Source of the DNA: Labrys okinawensis
GTDB taxonomy: Bacteria > Pseudomonadota > Alphaproteobacteria > Rhizobiales > Labraceae
Reading direction: 5' to 3'
DNA length: 64,000 bases
NCBI RefSeq assembly: GCF_002982075.1
Contig: NZ_PUEJ01000004.1
Coordinates: forward strand, 646,579 to 710,578
Shown in pieces: positions 37,143 through 46,557 of this stretch. Numbering within the stretch: position 1 is the stretch's first letter; each line of letters starts with the position of its first letter. A model generated the notes under the pieces. The model saw only the letters and a program-made list of their open reading frames with translations. It was not told the DNA's origin and searched no databases. The translations under genes and the position numbers were made by a program.

Positions 37143-38528
37143 ATGGACATTGCGAACGACGCCTTTTCGAACGCCTCCTTCGGCCATAGCGTCATTCCCG
37201 GCCCTGCAAGCTGGACTCAGCCGAAGCGGCGCATGTCGCCCTCGGCGCCGGAATTGCGCAGCCATCTCGAAACCATGCGCGATGCCTGGCAGGCCTCCAA
37301 CTGGGACGCGGTGATCGCCGAGGCCGACAAGTTGCTGGCGATTTCGCCCAGCCATGCCAATGCGCTGAAGATGCGCCTGAGAGCGGCCATCAATGCCGGC
37401 CTGCTGGACAAGGTTGCCCAATCGGCCGTCGCCGCCGCCGAAGCGCACCCCTCGACCGCGTTTCTGGCAGCCAAGAAACTCCTGAGCAGCCACCAGGTCG
37501 AAGACGCCGCCAAGGTCCTGATTGCCATCCGCCATGCCGATGCCGGCAATATCGAGGGTTTCGACGATATCGCCGCGCGGGTCGGCAGCAATCTCGCCAA
37601 GGCCGCCGTCGAGCTGGAGCGGGCGGGTGACCAGGACGGCTATCGCCGCGTGCTTCGCCTCGGCAACACGGTGGCCCCTGCCGATCCGGTCCTGCGCAAG
37701 CGTATCATCGCCCTGCGCAATGACGTGGTGGACCAGGCCAAGCAGACCGATCTCGAACAGGATCCCGCCGCCTTTACAGCCGCCTGGGAACAGGTCCTGA
37801 AGGTCGACCCGCGCCATCCCACGGCGACCAAGCGTCTGGCGACCGCCGCCGAGCGGACCGGCACGCCGGAACGGGCGCTCGAATTGTGGTCGCGCCTGCT
37901 GGATATCGATCCCACAGATCAGGTTGCCGCCAAGCGCCTCGCTCGGGCCGCCGGACAGGCGGAACTCGAATATACCGGCCTGGTGACGCTGTATCAGGCC
38001 GGCCTGGCTGTGCCCGAAATCGACTATGTCAACCGCCTGATCCAGCGCGTCCGCCGTGCCGCCAAGCTCGCCCTGCGCGGTGGCGAAGCCCGCCAGGCGG
38101 CGCTTCACCTCGCGCTGCTGGCCAAGGTCGGCCAGGACGACGACGAGTTGCAGCTGCTGCGCCGCAAGGTCTCGGCGATCCTCTCCAAGGAGCTGAGCGC
38201 CCATCGCCGCGAAAAGCGTCCGGCCGAAGCCGCGGACATCGCCTATCTCCTGCTGCAGATCGATTCGGAGAACGTGCCGGCGCTGACGGCGGTGGCACAT
38301 CACCTCTATCAGACGCACGCCTTCACCGACTCCGCCAACTACTATCAGCGCGTTCTCGAGCTCAAACCGGACTCCGCCACCCATTGGCTGCATCTGGCGC
38401 GCGCCAGCCATCGGGCCGGCGATCTCGCCACGGCCTCGGCCGCGGTCGCCCGCAGCCGCGAACTCGCCCCGGACAACAGCGCCAGCAAGAACCTGGAAGG
38501 TCTGCTGAACCTCAAGCTGGCGAGCTGA
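37143..38528 (+). CDS. TPR-repeat protein of the polysaccharide locus
   Basis: A 461-residue, largely alpha-helical protein without signal peptide. TPR-like repeats are visible, for example NWDAVIAEADKLLAISPSHANALKMRL (about residues 52-80), GTPERALELWSRLLDIDPTDQ and SANYYQRVLELKPDSATHWLHLARASHRAGDLA near the end (only parts quoted). No enzymatic domain was recognised. It has the same TPR style as the fusion glycosyltransferases around it and may be a scaffold for them. It starts at ATG 37143. A very stable hairpin follows at 38597. Confidence 0.75.
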   Translation: MDIANDAFSNASFGHSVIPGPASWTQPKRRMSPSAPELRSHLETMRDAWQASNWDAVIAEADKLLAISPSHANALKMRLRAAINAGLLDKVAQSAVAAAEAHPSTAFLAAKKLLSSHQVEDAAKVLIAIRHADAGNIEGFDDIAARVGSNLAKAAVELERAGDQDGYRRVLRLGNTVAPADPVLRKRIIALRNDVVDQAKQTDLEQDPAAFTAAWEQVLKVDPRHPTATKRLATAAERTGTPERALELWSRLLDIDPTDQVAAKRLARAAGQAELEYTGLVTLYQAGLAVPEIDYVNRLIQRVRRAAKLALRGGEARQAALHLALLAKVGQDDDELQLLRRKVSAILSKELSAHRREKRPAEAADIAYLLLQIDSENVPALTAVAHHLYQTHAFTDSANYYQRVLELKPDSATHWLHLARASHRAGDLATASAAVARSRELAPDNSASKNLEGLLNLKLAS

Positions 38529-38596
38529 GCCTAAGCGTCCTGCGAGCCGGCGCCCACGCCGGCTTCGCAACACGCATCCGAACGAAAAGTTGAAAC

Positions 38597-38625
38597 CAAG
38601 GCGCGTTCTACCAGAACGCGCCTTG
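38597..38625. terminator. Perfect 13-bp hairpin between two polysaccharide genes
   Basis: CAAGGCGCGTTCT (38597-38609), loop ACC, and AGAACGCGCCTTG (38613-38625) form a perfect stem. No T-run follows (GTTCCGAGG), and the next start codon is 22 nt on. It may be an attenuator, an mRNA-stabilising element, or a rho-assisted stop. Confidence 0.6.
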
Positions 38626-38647
38626 TTCCGAGGAGCCGGAGATCAAG

Positions 38648-40843
38648 GTGAGCAGAGTGACCGAAGCGCCGGAGCTGCATCGTAACGGCGATGCGCCGGC
38701 AGAACATGCAAGTCCCAGGGCGGCCTCCTTCGATGACGGCCAGCTCGAAGGGGCGGCGATTGCCATGGGCGGCGCCCTGCACGGTTCCGGTTCCCCCGTC
38801 CGCCGCAAGGCCAAGCTTGCAGCGGTTACCACACCGCAGGATTCTTCCTCCGACGCCGAGCTCCAGGCCGCGCTCGATCGTGAGGCGGCCGCGACGCGGC
38901 GCATCCGGGAACTGGAAGCCGAACTGGCCGAGCGTTCCCTGGCCGAGGACACCGTCACGCTCACCACCCGGCTGCAGCAGCTCGAACGGGACCTCGACGT
39001 CTACCGCGAAGCCAAGCGCAGCGCCGAACTGGCCGTGCTCGACACGCGCAGCGTCTGGAAGCATGCGGAACAGCGCATCGCCAAGCTGCGCGAGAGCCAT
39101 ACCTACCGGCTCGGCCAGGTGATGATGAACGGATTTTCGAGCTGGCGCGACGGCTTGCGCCTGCCGGCCCGCATCGCCGAATGGTATCGCGACTATCGTC
39201 ATTCGCTTTCGCTGCCGGGCGATCTCGTGCCGGCCGGCGCAGCCCCCGAATATCTCCAACTGTCCGAAATCGCCCTCGCCAAGGCGCAGAAGGACGGCCT
39301 GGCGGCAGCCGAGCGCTGGATCCACGACCAGCGTCCGCGCGGCAGCGTGCTGTCGCGCGTGCTGCTCGATCTTGCCAAGCAGGCCCGGGCCACCGATCCG
39401 GCTGCCGCCGTCGCCCTTGCCAAGGCCGCGGCCGAGGCCGATCCCAACGAGGGACGGGTCAAGCTCCTGGCCTTCACGCTGATGGACGCCGGCTCGATCG
39501 ACGAGGCCAGCGCCATTCTCCAGGAAGCCCTGCGCGCCGGCGCAGCTCTCAATCCGACCGAAACGCGTCGCTACGAGGAACTGATGGCGCTGGAGCGGTT
39601 CAAGGGCCAAGGCGTCCGCCTGCCCAAGCCCGTATCGCGCAAGGCACGAAGCACGCGCCTCAACATCCTGCTCTACGTGCCGCAGTCCCTGCCCTATCAC
39701 TGGTCCGCCATCAGCATGCGCACGCATGCCCTGGCCCAGGAGCTCACCGGCCTCGGCTGTTTGGTGCGGGTGGTCACACAGCCCGGCTATCCCGTGCGCA
39801 ACGCCGGCGCCTCCCGCAAATCCGGACCGGACGTGGTGGACGGCATCGCCTATCACCGCCTGGCGCCCGTCGAAGCGGCACCGGCCATCATCGATCACTA
39901 CGCCCGGGAAGCCGGCGTGGCGCTCGGACGGATCGCCCGGACGCTGGAAGCCGACGTCATCATGGTGTCCGGCGATCTGGAGGCCGCCTATCCGGCCGCG
40001 ATCGCGACCCGTATGACCGGCGCCGATCTCGTCCTCGACTGCCAGCGAGTGGCATCGACGACCGATGCCACGCCCGTCAACGACCGCGAAGCGCTTTTTC
40101 GCCAGGCGGATGACGTCCTGATGGCGGAGGCGAGCCTGATGCTCGCCCGCTGGCCCGGCGCCACCGAAACCCTTGCGGCCCGGGGGATTCCTGCCGCAAA
40201 GCTCTTGATGCTGGGCGAGAATGCGCCGACCTTCAAGCAAGACGAGAAGACCCCGGCTTGGCGCAGCGACCCGGCTCTCAAGGACCGGCTGGTTCTCGGT
40301 TATATCGGCGATCCCTATGAGGACCTCGACCTGGAGGGCATCGGAGACGCCTTCGACAGGCTCGTCGCCGACGGGCTCGACGTCGCGCTGGTGATTTTCG
40401 GCGTGGGTTCGCGCTTCCTCAAACTGCATGAGCGCCTGAGCCATATGGGCCATGGCGAGCGCGTGCTCTTTCCCGGCCGTCCCAAGGTCGGCGCTATCGC
40501 CGAAGCCTACAAGGCGATCGACATTTTCGTCACTCCGACCCTCGCGGGTTCGTCCCGGACCGAACGGACCCGGTTCGAACTCGTCGATGCCCTCATGCAT
40601 GGCAAGATCATCGTGGCATCCGACGGCGCGGTGGCGCGCGCTATTCTGGGCGAGGCAGCCGTCTGGATCGATGAAGGCGAGAATGGCCTTGCCCAAACGC
40701 TCGGCCGGCTCGCCGGCGACACCTCGCAGCGCAATGCGCTGCAGGGAAGGAGCGCGGGCCGGGCCGAGGAATGGCGCCGGCTGTCCTCCGCGGGCGCGCT
40801 GGTCGAACGGCTCCGCAAGGCCCGGGCGGTTTCCTCGTCATGA
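38648..40843 (+). CDS. Coiled-coil / GT4-like glycosyltransferase
   Basis: A 731-residue protein. A charged coiled coil spans about residues 68-155 (ELQAALDREAAATRRIRELE, and on to AEQRIAKLRESHTYRLGQ), like the tether segments of some O-antigen/capsule transferases. A helical region follows, then a GT-B domain from about 335 (LNILLYVPQSLPYHWSAISM; MRTHALAQELTGLG). In the donor half, RFELVDALMHGKIIVASDG replaces the classic EX7E, keeping one Glu. GTG 38648 is the start. The last bases overlap the next gene (ATGA). Confidence 0.8.
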   Translation: MSRVTEAPELHRNGDAPAEHASPRAASFDDGQLEGAAIAMGGALHGSGSPVRRKAKLAAVTTPQDSSSDAELQAALDREAAATRRIRELEAELAERSLAEDTVTLTTRLQQLERDLDVYREAKRSAELAVLDTRSVWKHAEQRIAKLRESHTYRLGQVMMNGFSSWRDGLRLPARIAEWYRDYRHSLSLPGDLVPAGAAPEYLQLSEIALAKAQKDGLAAAERWIHDQRPRGSVLSRVLLDLAKQARATDPAAAVALAKAAAEADPNEGRVKLLAFTLMDAGSIDEASAILQEALRAGAALNPTETRRYEELMALERFKGQGVRLPKPVSRKARSTRLNILLYVPQSLPYHWSAISMRTHALAQELTGLGCLVRVVTQPGYPVRNAGASRKSGPDVVDGIAYHRLAPVEAAPAIIDHYAREAGVALGRIARTLEADVIMVSGDLEAAYPAAIATRMTGADLVLDCQRVASTTDATPVNDREALFRQADDVLMAEASLMLARWPGATETLAARGIPAAKLLMLGENAPTFKQDEKTPAWRSDPALKDRLVLGYIGDPYEDLDLEGIGDAFDRLVADGLDVALVIFGVGSRFLKLHERLSHMGHGERVLFPGRPKVGAIAEAYKAIDIFVTPTLAGSSRTERTRFELVDALMHGKIIVASDGAVARAILGEAAVWIDEGENGLAQTLGRLAGDTSQRNALQGRSAGRAEEWRRLSSAGALVERLRKARAVSSS

Positions 40844-42933
40844 TGGCTTTCCGCACTCAGTCTGCCGTGCAGCCGGTGGATGACGCCGGCGCGAGCGACG
40901 CCGCGCCGACGCCTCACGAGATCTCGGCGCGAGACATCGTCTCGGCTGCCGTGGCCGAAGGTCTGCGGGCAGGCAATGGCGCGCAGCGCGTGACCACGGC
41001 CGAGGTCAATCAGGCTCGCGACATTTCCGGTGCGATGCGCCGGCTGCCCGAGCTGCCCGAGGCCCTCGACAAGCTGCTTCCCTACGTGGTCAAGCATCCG
41101 CGCGAGGAGCGCTTCCAGGCTTTGGTCGCCCGGGCGCTCGAGCGCGTGCAGGATCCGCGCGCCCTTCTGGTCTGGCGGGGTATCGACGAGCGCTTTCCCA
41201 CCTCGCGCGAAGCCTTCTTCCGAGTGCTGCGCTGGACCATCCGCATCGATGGCGTCGATGCGGGCAGGACACTTCACGCCGAGCGCTTCCCCGAAGAGCC
41301 GGAAGATCCCTCGCAATTGCTGATCTATGGCCGCGGCCTGATCGAATTGAAGGATTTCGACGGCGCCGAAGCCGCCTTCGGGCAGCTCGTAGAGATGGAC
41401 AACACGCCCGAATCCGTGCTGGTCGCGCTCGGACGCCTCTATGTCTCCTTGGGACAGCCGATGCGGGCGCGCGAAATCATCGAATTCGCACGCGACAAGT
41501 TCGGCGAGACCAAGCACATCGCCCAGACGCAGGCGCGGATCGAACAGGACCTGCGCAGCCTCAGCGAGCTCGTGCCCGATCACGCCGACAGTGACGACCA
41601 TCTGCCCAATCTGGTGATCGAACGCGTGTTCGAGATGGCCATCGCCCAGCGCGAGGCAACCACGGATTTCGAACCGCGCCGCTTCGTCGGGCCGGTCGTG
41701 CTGATCAATGGCAGCCTGGGATCGGGTGGTGCCGAACGCCAGTTCACCAACACGGCGCTTGGCCTGAACCGGGCCATCCATTCGGCCAATCCCATCGCGG
41801 GCGCCGACATCATGGGGCCCATCCATGTGGTCTGCAGCTCGCTGCATTCGCGTGCCGGCGCCGATTTCTTCGTGCCGCAATTCGTGGAAGCGGGCCTGCC
41901 GATCCATGAATATTCGCTGTTTGCCGAATATGGCGGACGCCCGCGCTATTCCCGCGTCAAGGACCTGATCGGCTTCCTCGATCACCTGCCGACGCAGATG
42001 CGGACGGGCGTGGTCAGGCTCACCGACGCGCTGAAATATATCAGCCCCGACATCGTGCATATCTGGCAGGACGGCTCGGTCCTCGCCACGGGGCTGGCCG
42101 CCCTGCTGGCGGGCGTGCCGCGCATCCTGCTCGGCGTGCGCACATTGCCGCCGGAAGACCGTTTCGAACGCAACAAGCCCGAATATGAAGCGGTCTATCG
42201 CTCGCTGCTCTCGGCCCGGGGCGTCGCCATCGTGGCGAACTCACAGGCCGCCGGCGAGCGCTACGAGGCCTGGCTCAAACTGCCGCGCGGCTCGGTGCGC
42301 ATCATTCCCAACGGGCTCGATCCCCTGAGCACCGCAACCGACGAGAAGACCCTGGCCCTGACCCGGAAGCTCGAAAGCTTCGACGTCAAGGCCGGTTTCA
42401 CCATCGGTTCGGTCATGCGCTTCGACGACAACAAGCGCCCGCTGCTCTGGCTAGAAACTGCGGCGAGCCTGGCTGCACGCGTGCCGGATGCCCGCTTCAT
42501 CCTGGTGGGCGACGGCCCGCTGCTCGGCAAGGCGACTGCCTATGCCGAGGAATTGGGTATCGCCGATCGCGTGCTGTTCACCGGCCGCTCGCCCCGTGTC
42601 GGCCACTGGCTGTCGCATATGGACGTCTTCCTGTTGCTGTCCCGCCACGAGGGCCTGCCCAACGTGCTGATCGAAGCCCAGTTCAGCGGGGTCCCCGTCG
42701 TCACCACGCCAGCCGGCGGCGCCGCCGAGACGCTGATGCCCAAAGTGAGCGGCACCGTACTGCCCTCGATCGACAATCTGGAGCCGGACGCCATCGCCAG
42801 CGAAGTGCTGGCCTGGCGCCGCGACCATCAGGAGCGCGCCGAACTCGCCGCCAATGTGGCCCAATGGTCCCGCGAACGCTTCTCCATGCGCCGCATGCTG
42901 GAGCTGACCGTCGATGCCTATCTCGACCGCTAA
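40840..42933 (+). CDS. TPR-like / GT4 glycosyltransferase fusion
   Basis: A 697-residue protein. Residues about 60-250 are TPR-like (DFDGAEAAFGQLVEMDNTPES, VLVALGRLYVSLGQPMRARE). A GT-B glycosyltransferase follows (about 275-690): GSLGSGGAERQF, HIWQDGSVLATGLAALLAG, IGSVMRFDDNKRPLLWLE, ILVGDGPLLGKA and EX7E in HEGLPNVLIEAQ. It is a clear paralogue of the protein at 34727. ATG 40840 overlaps the upstream stop by 4 nt, so translation is coupled. Donor and acceptor are unknown. Confidence 0.85.
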   Translation: MMAFRTQSAVQPVDDAGASDAAPTPHEISARDIVSAAVAEGLRAGNGAQRVTTAEVNQARDISGAMRRLPELPEALDKLLPYVVKHPREERFQALVARALERVQDPRALLVWRGIDERFPTSREAFFRVLRWTIRIDGVDAGRTLHAERFPEEPEDPSQLLIYGRGLIELKDFDGAEAAFGQLVEMDNTPESVLVALGRLYVSLGQPMRAREIIEFARDKFGETKHIAQTQARIEQDLRSLSELVPDHADSDDHLPNLVIERVFEMAIAQREATTDFEPRRFVGPVVLINGSLGSGGAERQFTNTALGLNRAIHSANPIAGADIMGPIHVVCSSLHSRAGADFFVPQFVEAGLPIHEYSLFAEYGGRPRYSRVKDLIGFLDHLPTQMRTGVVRLTDALKYISPDIVHIWQDGSVLATGLAALLAGVPRILLGVRTLPPEDRFERNKPEYEAVYRSLLSARGVAIVANSQAAGERYEAWLKLPRGSVRIIPNGLDPLSTATDEKTLALTRKLESFDVKAGFTIGSVMRFDDNKRPLLWLETAASLAARVPDARFILVGDGPLLGKATAYAEELGIADRVLFTGRSPRVGHWLSHMDVFLLLSRHEGLPNVLIEAQFSGVPVVTTPAGGAAETLMPKVSGTVLPSIDNLEPDAIASEVLAWRRDHQERAELAANVAQWSRERFSMRRMLELTVDAYLDR

Positions 42934-42951
42934 TCCGCGAGGCGACAGCGC

Positions 42952-44829
42952 ATGAAGCGAATGATCGAACAGGACACCAAGGCCGCGGATTCCGGGCAGG
43001 CGATCGACCAGGTCCTCGCTCTGGCCGGTGACGGACGGACGCAGGACGCCCTCGCCCTGCTGACGCTGCCGGTGGCCGCCGTCCCGCGCAATCGCAACCA
43101 GGTTCGCCGCCTCGTCGTCGCGCCGGCCATGCGTGCCGGCGAACTCGACACGGCCCGGATCTTCCTGGAACGCCTGGTCGAGGCCAACCCCTCTTCCAGC
43201 GACGACCTTCTTACCCTCGGCAGCGTGATGATGCGCTCCGGCCGGCGCGAAGCAGGCCAGGCGCATATCGACAGGGCCGGAGAACTCGACCCCGACAATC
43301 TCGCCATCGCGGCGGTAAGGCTGCAGGCTCTGGTCCAGGGAACCGATTTCGACGCCGCCCGCGACTTCGCACGCCGCTATGCCGACCGCAGCCCCGACCA
43401 TGCGCGGCTCGCCCAGCTGTGCCTGATCGCCCTCGCGCGAGCAGGCGATCTCGATACCAGCCTCGTCATCGTCGAGCAGTTGCAGGATCGGGCCGACCTG
43501 ACGGCCGACCTCGCCCTCGAGGTCGCCCAGGTCCTGCAGCTGGCGGGGCGCCACGAGCAGGCGCTGGCCATCGGCCGCAAAGCCCTGGACCAGGGCGGGG
43601 AGGCGCCCCGGCTTCATCTGGTCGTCGCCAATGCGATGCTGTCGCTGGGCGGGGATGACGCGGAGATCCTCGAGCATCTGCGCCAGGCCCGTGACAAGGC
43701 CGCAAAGGACGTGCTGCTGCTGCGCACCCTCGGCGAGACCCTGCTCAGGCTGCGGCAGAACGAGGAGGCGGTCGACGTCCTCCGCCAGGCCAGCGAGCTC
43801 GCACCGGACCTGCGCAACCTCAAGATGCTGCTGGCGCGCGCCCTGCGGCTGGCCCGCCACTATGACGAAGCAGCCACACTGCTGCGCAAGCTGGCGCAGG
43901 AAGACCCCCATTCGCCGGCCTTGCAGCGCTACACCATCTCGACGCTGCTGCAGGCGGGCCTGAAGGATGAAGCCCAGGGGCATTATGCCGACCTGGTCGG
44001 CCGGAAACGCGCCTATCTGCAGGGTTCCTTCGCCGATGCACTGGCTCGTCTCGACGAGAACCTGGCCAATGCGCCCATCCCCAAGGGCAGGCTCGACTTC
44101 GCCTGGTCGCTCGCAAGCCGGCTTGCCGGCCGCGAGCCCATGGACCGCAAGGCCTGGGACGACCGGGCGCGCTGGGGCTGTCTGGCCGACCTCTTGCTGC
44201 TCGATTGGCTCGAATGCGCTCCCGAGCGGGCGGGCGAAGTGGCGGCCATGCTCGATGGCATCGATGCCGCCGTGGCAGGCATCCGCAAGGGCTTGGACAA
44301 GGGCAAGGGAGCCCTGCTGATCAGCCCGCATATGGGGCCGATGTATGCCGGGCCGCTGGCGCTGCACATGGCGGGCATTCCGATGAAATGGCTCGCTTCC
44401 GCCCCCAAGATCGCCTCCTTCCCGCATGTCGGTTCGCTGATCTCCACCAGCGAACACTCGGAGCTGGAAGTCACGCGCGAGGTGATGACCTCCCTGCGCC
44501 AGGGCAATGCCGTGGTCATCGCCATCGACGGCGCCATGAGCCCCGCTGCCCCGCGCGTCGGCTGGGAAGGACGGCAGGTGACCTATTCCCAGTTCGCTGG
44601 CGGGCTGTGCTACCGCCTTGGCGTTCCGAGCTTCATCACCATTCCCTATTGGCAGGACCGCCGCGTGAAGTTCCACGTCGAGGCCATGCCGGCCAAGCAG
44701 GAGGGCCAGGAATTCCCGGCCTTCGCCCAGGCCTATCAGGACGCGTTCTTCCACGAAGTCGAACGGCAGATCCTGCGCGGCCCCGAAAACCTCCGGCTCA
44801 GCGGCGGCATCTGGCGAGGTATTCGCTGA
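42952..44829 (+). CDS. TPR protein fused to an LpxL/HtrB-like acyltransferase domain
   Basis: A 625-residue protein. Residues 1-about 395 are TPR-like helices (ARHYDEAATLLRKLAQEDP, AVDVLRQASELAPDLRNLK). Residues about 430-625 resemble the lysophospholipid/Kdo-lipid A acyltransferase fold: GALLISPHMGPMYAGPLAL, MTSLRQGNAVVIAIDG, TYSQFAGGLCYRLGVPSFI. In LpxL-type enzymes the catalytic motif is HX4D/E. Here H460 is followed at +5 by Tyr (HMGPMY), so ordinary catalysis is doubtful. It starts 18 nt after the second TPR-GT gene, in the same operon. It could modify or anchor the glycan, or be a binding protein. The domain call is by eye. Confidence 0.6.
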   Translation: MKRMIEQDTKAADSGQAIDQVLALAGDGRTQDALALLTLPVAAVPRNRNQVRRLVVAPAMRAGELDTARIFLERLVEANPSSSDDLLTLGSVMMRSGRREAGQAHIDRAGELDPDNLAIAAVRLQALVQGTDFDAARDFARRYADRSPDHARLAQLCLIALARAGDLDTSLVIVEQLQDRADLTADLALEVAQVLQLAGRHEQALAIGRKALDQGGEAPRLHLVVANAMLSLGGDDAEILEHLRQARDKAAKDVLLLRTLGETLLRLRQNEEAVDVLRQASELAPDLRNLKMLLARALRLARHYDEAATLLRKLAQEDPHSPALQRYTISTLLQAGLKDEAQGHYADLVGRKRAYLQGSFADALARLDENLANAPIPKGRLDFAWSLASRLAGREPMDRKAWDDRARWGCLADLLLLDWLECAPERAGEVAAMLDGIDAAVAGIRKGLDKGKGALLISPHMGPMYAGPLALHMAGIPMKWLASAPKIASFPHVGSLISTSEHSELEVTREVMTSLRQGNAVVIAIDGAMSPAAPRVGWEGRQVTYSQFAGGLCYRLGVPSFITIPYWQDRRVKFHVEAMPAKQEGQEFPAFAQAYQDAFFHEVERQILRGPENLRLSGGIWRGIR

Positions 44830-44871
44830 TGGCTCCGCTTGCCGCATCCAACCGATCATCCCCAGCCGAGC

Positions 44872-44891
44872 CTCACAGGCTTTCCTGTGAG
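44872..44891. terminator. 8-bp hairpin after the TPR-acyltransferase gene
   Basis: CTCACAGG-CTTT-CCTGTGAG, a perfect stem 43 nt past the stop, followed by a strong ribosome-binding site rather than a T-run. It may limit read-through into the dehydrogenase gene. Confidence 0.4.
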
Positions 44892-44906
44892 CGCGAGGAG
44901 AAGAGG

Positions 44907-45071
44907 ATGACGAAACCTCCATCCGCGAAGGGTTCCCTTCCCCTATTTCGAAACCCGTCCGCCGACCACAGGAGGACGGCGACCTATGGACGATCCGTCG
45001 GCTTCGGCGATCGACCCACGCAACCGCCCTCAGGGCGTCGCAATGACAAACCGCAAGGAGTTATGTCTTGA
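44907..45071 (+). CDS. Possible 54-residue small protein or leader peptide ahead of the nucleotide-sugar dehydrogenase
   Basis: An ATG preceded by GAGGAGAAGAGG opens a 54-residue frame (MTKPPSAKGSLPLFRNPSAD...) that ends CTTGA, where its stop codon overlaps the TTG start of the dehydrogenase by two bases. Coupled translation is therefore possible. The peptide is basic, with no recognised domain, and part of the sequence resembles intergenic repeat (GCGTCGCAATGACA). It may be a coupling leader rather than a functional protein. Confidence 0.3.
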   Translation: MTKPPSAKGSLPLFRNPSADHRRTATYGRSVGFGDRPTQPPSGRRNDKPQGVMS

Positions 45072-46351
45072 GTCAGAAACGCAAGATCGCAGTCATCGGG
45101 CTGGGTTATGTCGGCCTGCCGGTCGCGGTAGCCTTTGCCAAGCATGGCTATGACACCATCGGCTTCGACATCGATCAGACCCGCGTCAAGGAATTGCAGG
45201 CCGGCGAAGATCGGACGCGCGAAATCTCCAGCGAAGAGCTGAAGGCGACACCGCCGATCTTCTCCTGGAATCCGGCCGACCTCAACAAGGCCGATTTCTT
45301 CATCGTCACCGTGCCCACGCCTGTCGATAGCGCCAACCAGCCCGACCTCGGCGCCCTGCGCGCGGCCTCGCGCACGGTCGGCGGCGCCCTCAAGCGCGGC
45401 GACATCGTCGTCTACGAGTCCACCGTCTATCCCGGCGCGACCGAGGAAGAATGCGTGCCCGTGCTGGAAGCCGCCTCCGGCCTTACCTGCGGCGTGGACT
45501 TCACCGTCGGCTATTCTCCCGAGCGCATCAATCCGGGCGACAAGGAGCACACCTTCACCAAGATCAAGAAGGTGGTGTCCGGCCAGGACGAGGAAACCCG
45601 CGCCATCGTCGCCGAGGTCTATGGTTCGGTCATCACCGCCGGCGTGCATGTCGCTCCCACCATCAAGGTGGCGGAAGCCGCCAAGGTGATCGAGAACGCC
45701 CAGCGCGACATCAACATCGCCTTCATGAACGAGCTGTCGCATATCTTCCAGCTCCTCGACGTCGATACCGGCGACGTGCTCGAAGCGGCCTCGACCAAAT
45801 GGAACTTCCTGCCCTTCAAGCCGGGTCTGGTCGGCGGCCATTGCATCGGCGTCGACCCCTACTACCTGACCTATCGTTCGGAGAAGGCGGGCTACCATCC
45901 CCAGGTCATCCTGTCGGGACGGCGCATCAACGACTCCGTCGGCGAGCGCATCGCCCGCGAATGCGTGCGTCTGCTCCTGCAGGAGGGCCGGAGGGTCCAG
46001 AACGTGCTGCAGCTCGGCCTGACCTTCAAGGAAGACGTTCCGGATCTGCGCAACTCCAAGGCGGCCGGCATCCTCAAGGAGCTCAACCGTTTCGGCATCC
46101 AGACCGCGGTGCACGATCCCTGGGCCTCCAACGAGGAGGCGCTGCACGAGTATGGCGTCGAGCTTTCCGAGCTGGACGAGGTCGAGCCGGCGGATGCCAT
46201 CATCCTGGCCGTTCCCCACAAGGAATATGCCACCCAGGGCTGGCCGCTGATCAAGTCGCGGCTGCGCAACGGCACGGGCGTGGTCATGGATGTCAAGGGC
46301 GTACTCGATCGCGCCACAGCGCCGGAGGGCGTCACGGTCTGGCGGCTGTGA
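45068..46351 (+). CDS. Nucleotide-sugar 6-dehydrogenase (TviB/WbpA-like)
   Basis: A 427-residue UDP-sugar dehydrogenase. It oxidises C6 of a UDP-hexose(amine) to the uronate with 2 NAD+. Rossmann motif GLGYVGLPVAVAFAKHG (about 11-27), catalytic C in GGHCIGVDPYYLTY, and the K/E pair in IKVAEAAKVIENAQRDINIA are present. Similarity pattern is to TviB/WbpA (UDP-GlcNAc or UDP-GalNAc) rather than Ugd. TTG 45068 has AAGGAG about 7 nt upstream. With the glm genes and the epimerase at 50761 it points to a uronate-containing surface glycan. Confidence 0.9.
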   Translation: MSQKRKIAVIGLGYVGLPVAVAFAKHGYDTIGFDIDQTRVKELQAGEDRTREISSEELKATPPIFSWNPADLNKADFFIVTVPTPVDSANQPDLGALRAASRTVGGALKRGDIVVYESTVYPGATEEECVPVLEAASGLTCGVDFTVGYSPERINPGDKEHTFTKIKKVVSGQDEETRAIVAEVYGSVITAGVHVAPTIKVAEAAKVIENAQRDINIAFMNELSHIFQLLDVDTGDVLEAASTKWNFLPFKPGLVGGHCIGVDPYYLTYRSEKAGYHPQVILSGRRINDSVGERIARECVRLLLQEGRRVQNVLQLGLTFKEDVPDLRNSKAAGILKELNRFGIQTAVHDPWASNEEALHEYGVELSELDEVEPADAIILAVPHKEYATQGWPLIKSRLRNGTGVVMDVKGVLDRATAPEGVTVWRL

Positions 46352-46398
46352 CCTCGCGCCCTTGAACGCCCAACGAACCATAGGCGCTCCGGCGCCAC

Positions 46399-46424
46399 GC
46401 CTGCCCCGCTTCCATGGGGCAGGC
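46399..46424 (+). terminator. 9-bp hairpin after the nucleotide-sugar dehydrogenase gene
   Basis: GCCTGCCCC (46399-46407), an 8-nt loop, and GGGGCAGGC (46416-46424). It lies 48 nt past the stop codon, with no T-run. It is a possible weak terminator or RNA-stability hairpin within the locus. Confidence 0.4.
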
Positions 46425-46557
46425 ACGGGCTTTGGCTTCTCCCTGCGTCGTCCCGGCGCGGGGATGAGGCCCCGTGCCCATTGCACTGGCGGACAGCAGG
46501 CAGACCCGTTATCCCCCAGCTGTCACCGGCCCATGGCGAACAGAAGGATCATGGCCG

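Noticed and set aside
42451..44922. Long minus-strand open frame opposite the TPR-acyltransferase gene
   Set aside because: It mirrors the codon bias of the real gene, with His/Gly/Gln-rich composition typical of antisense translation.
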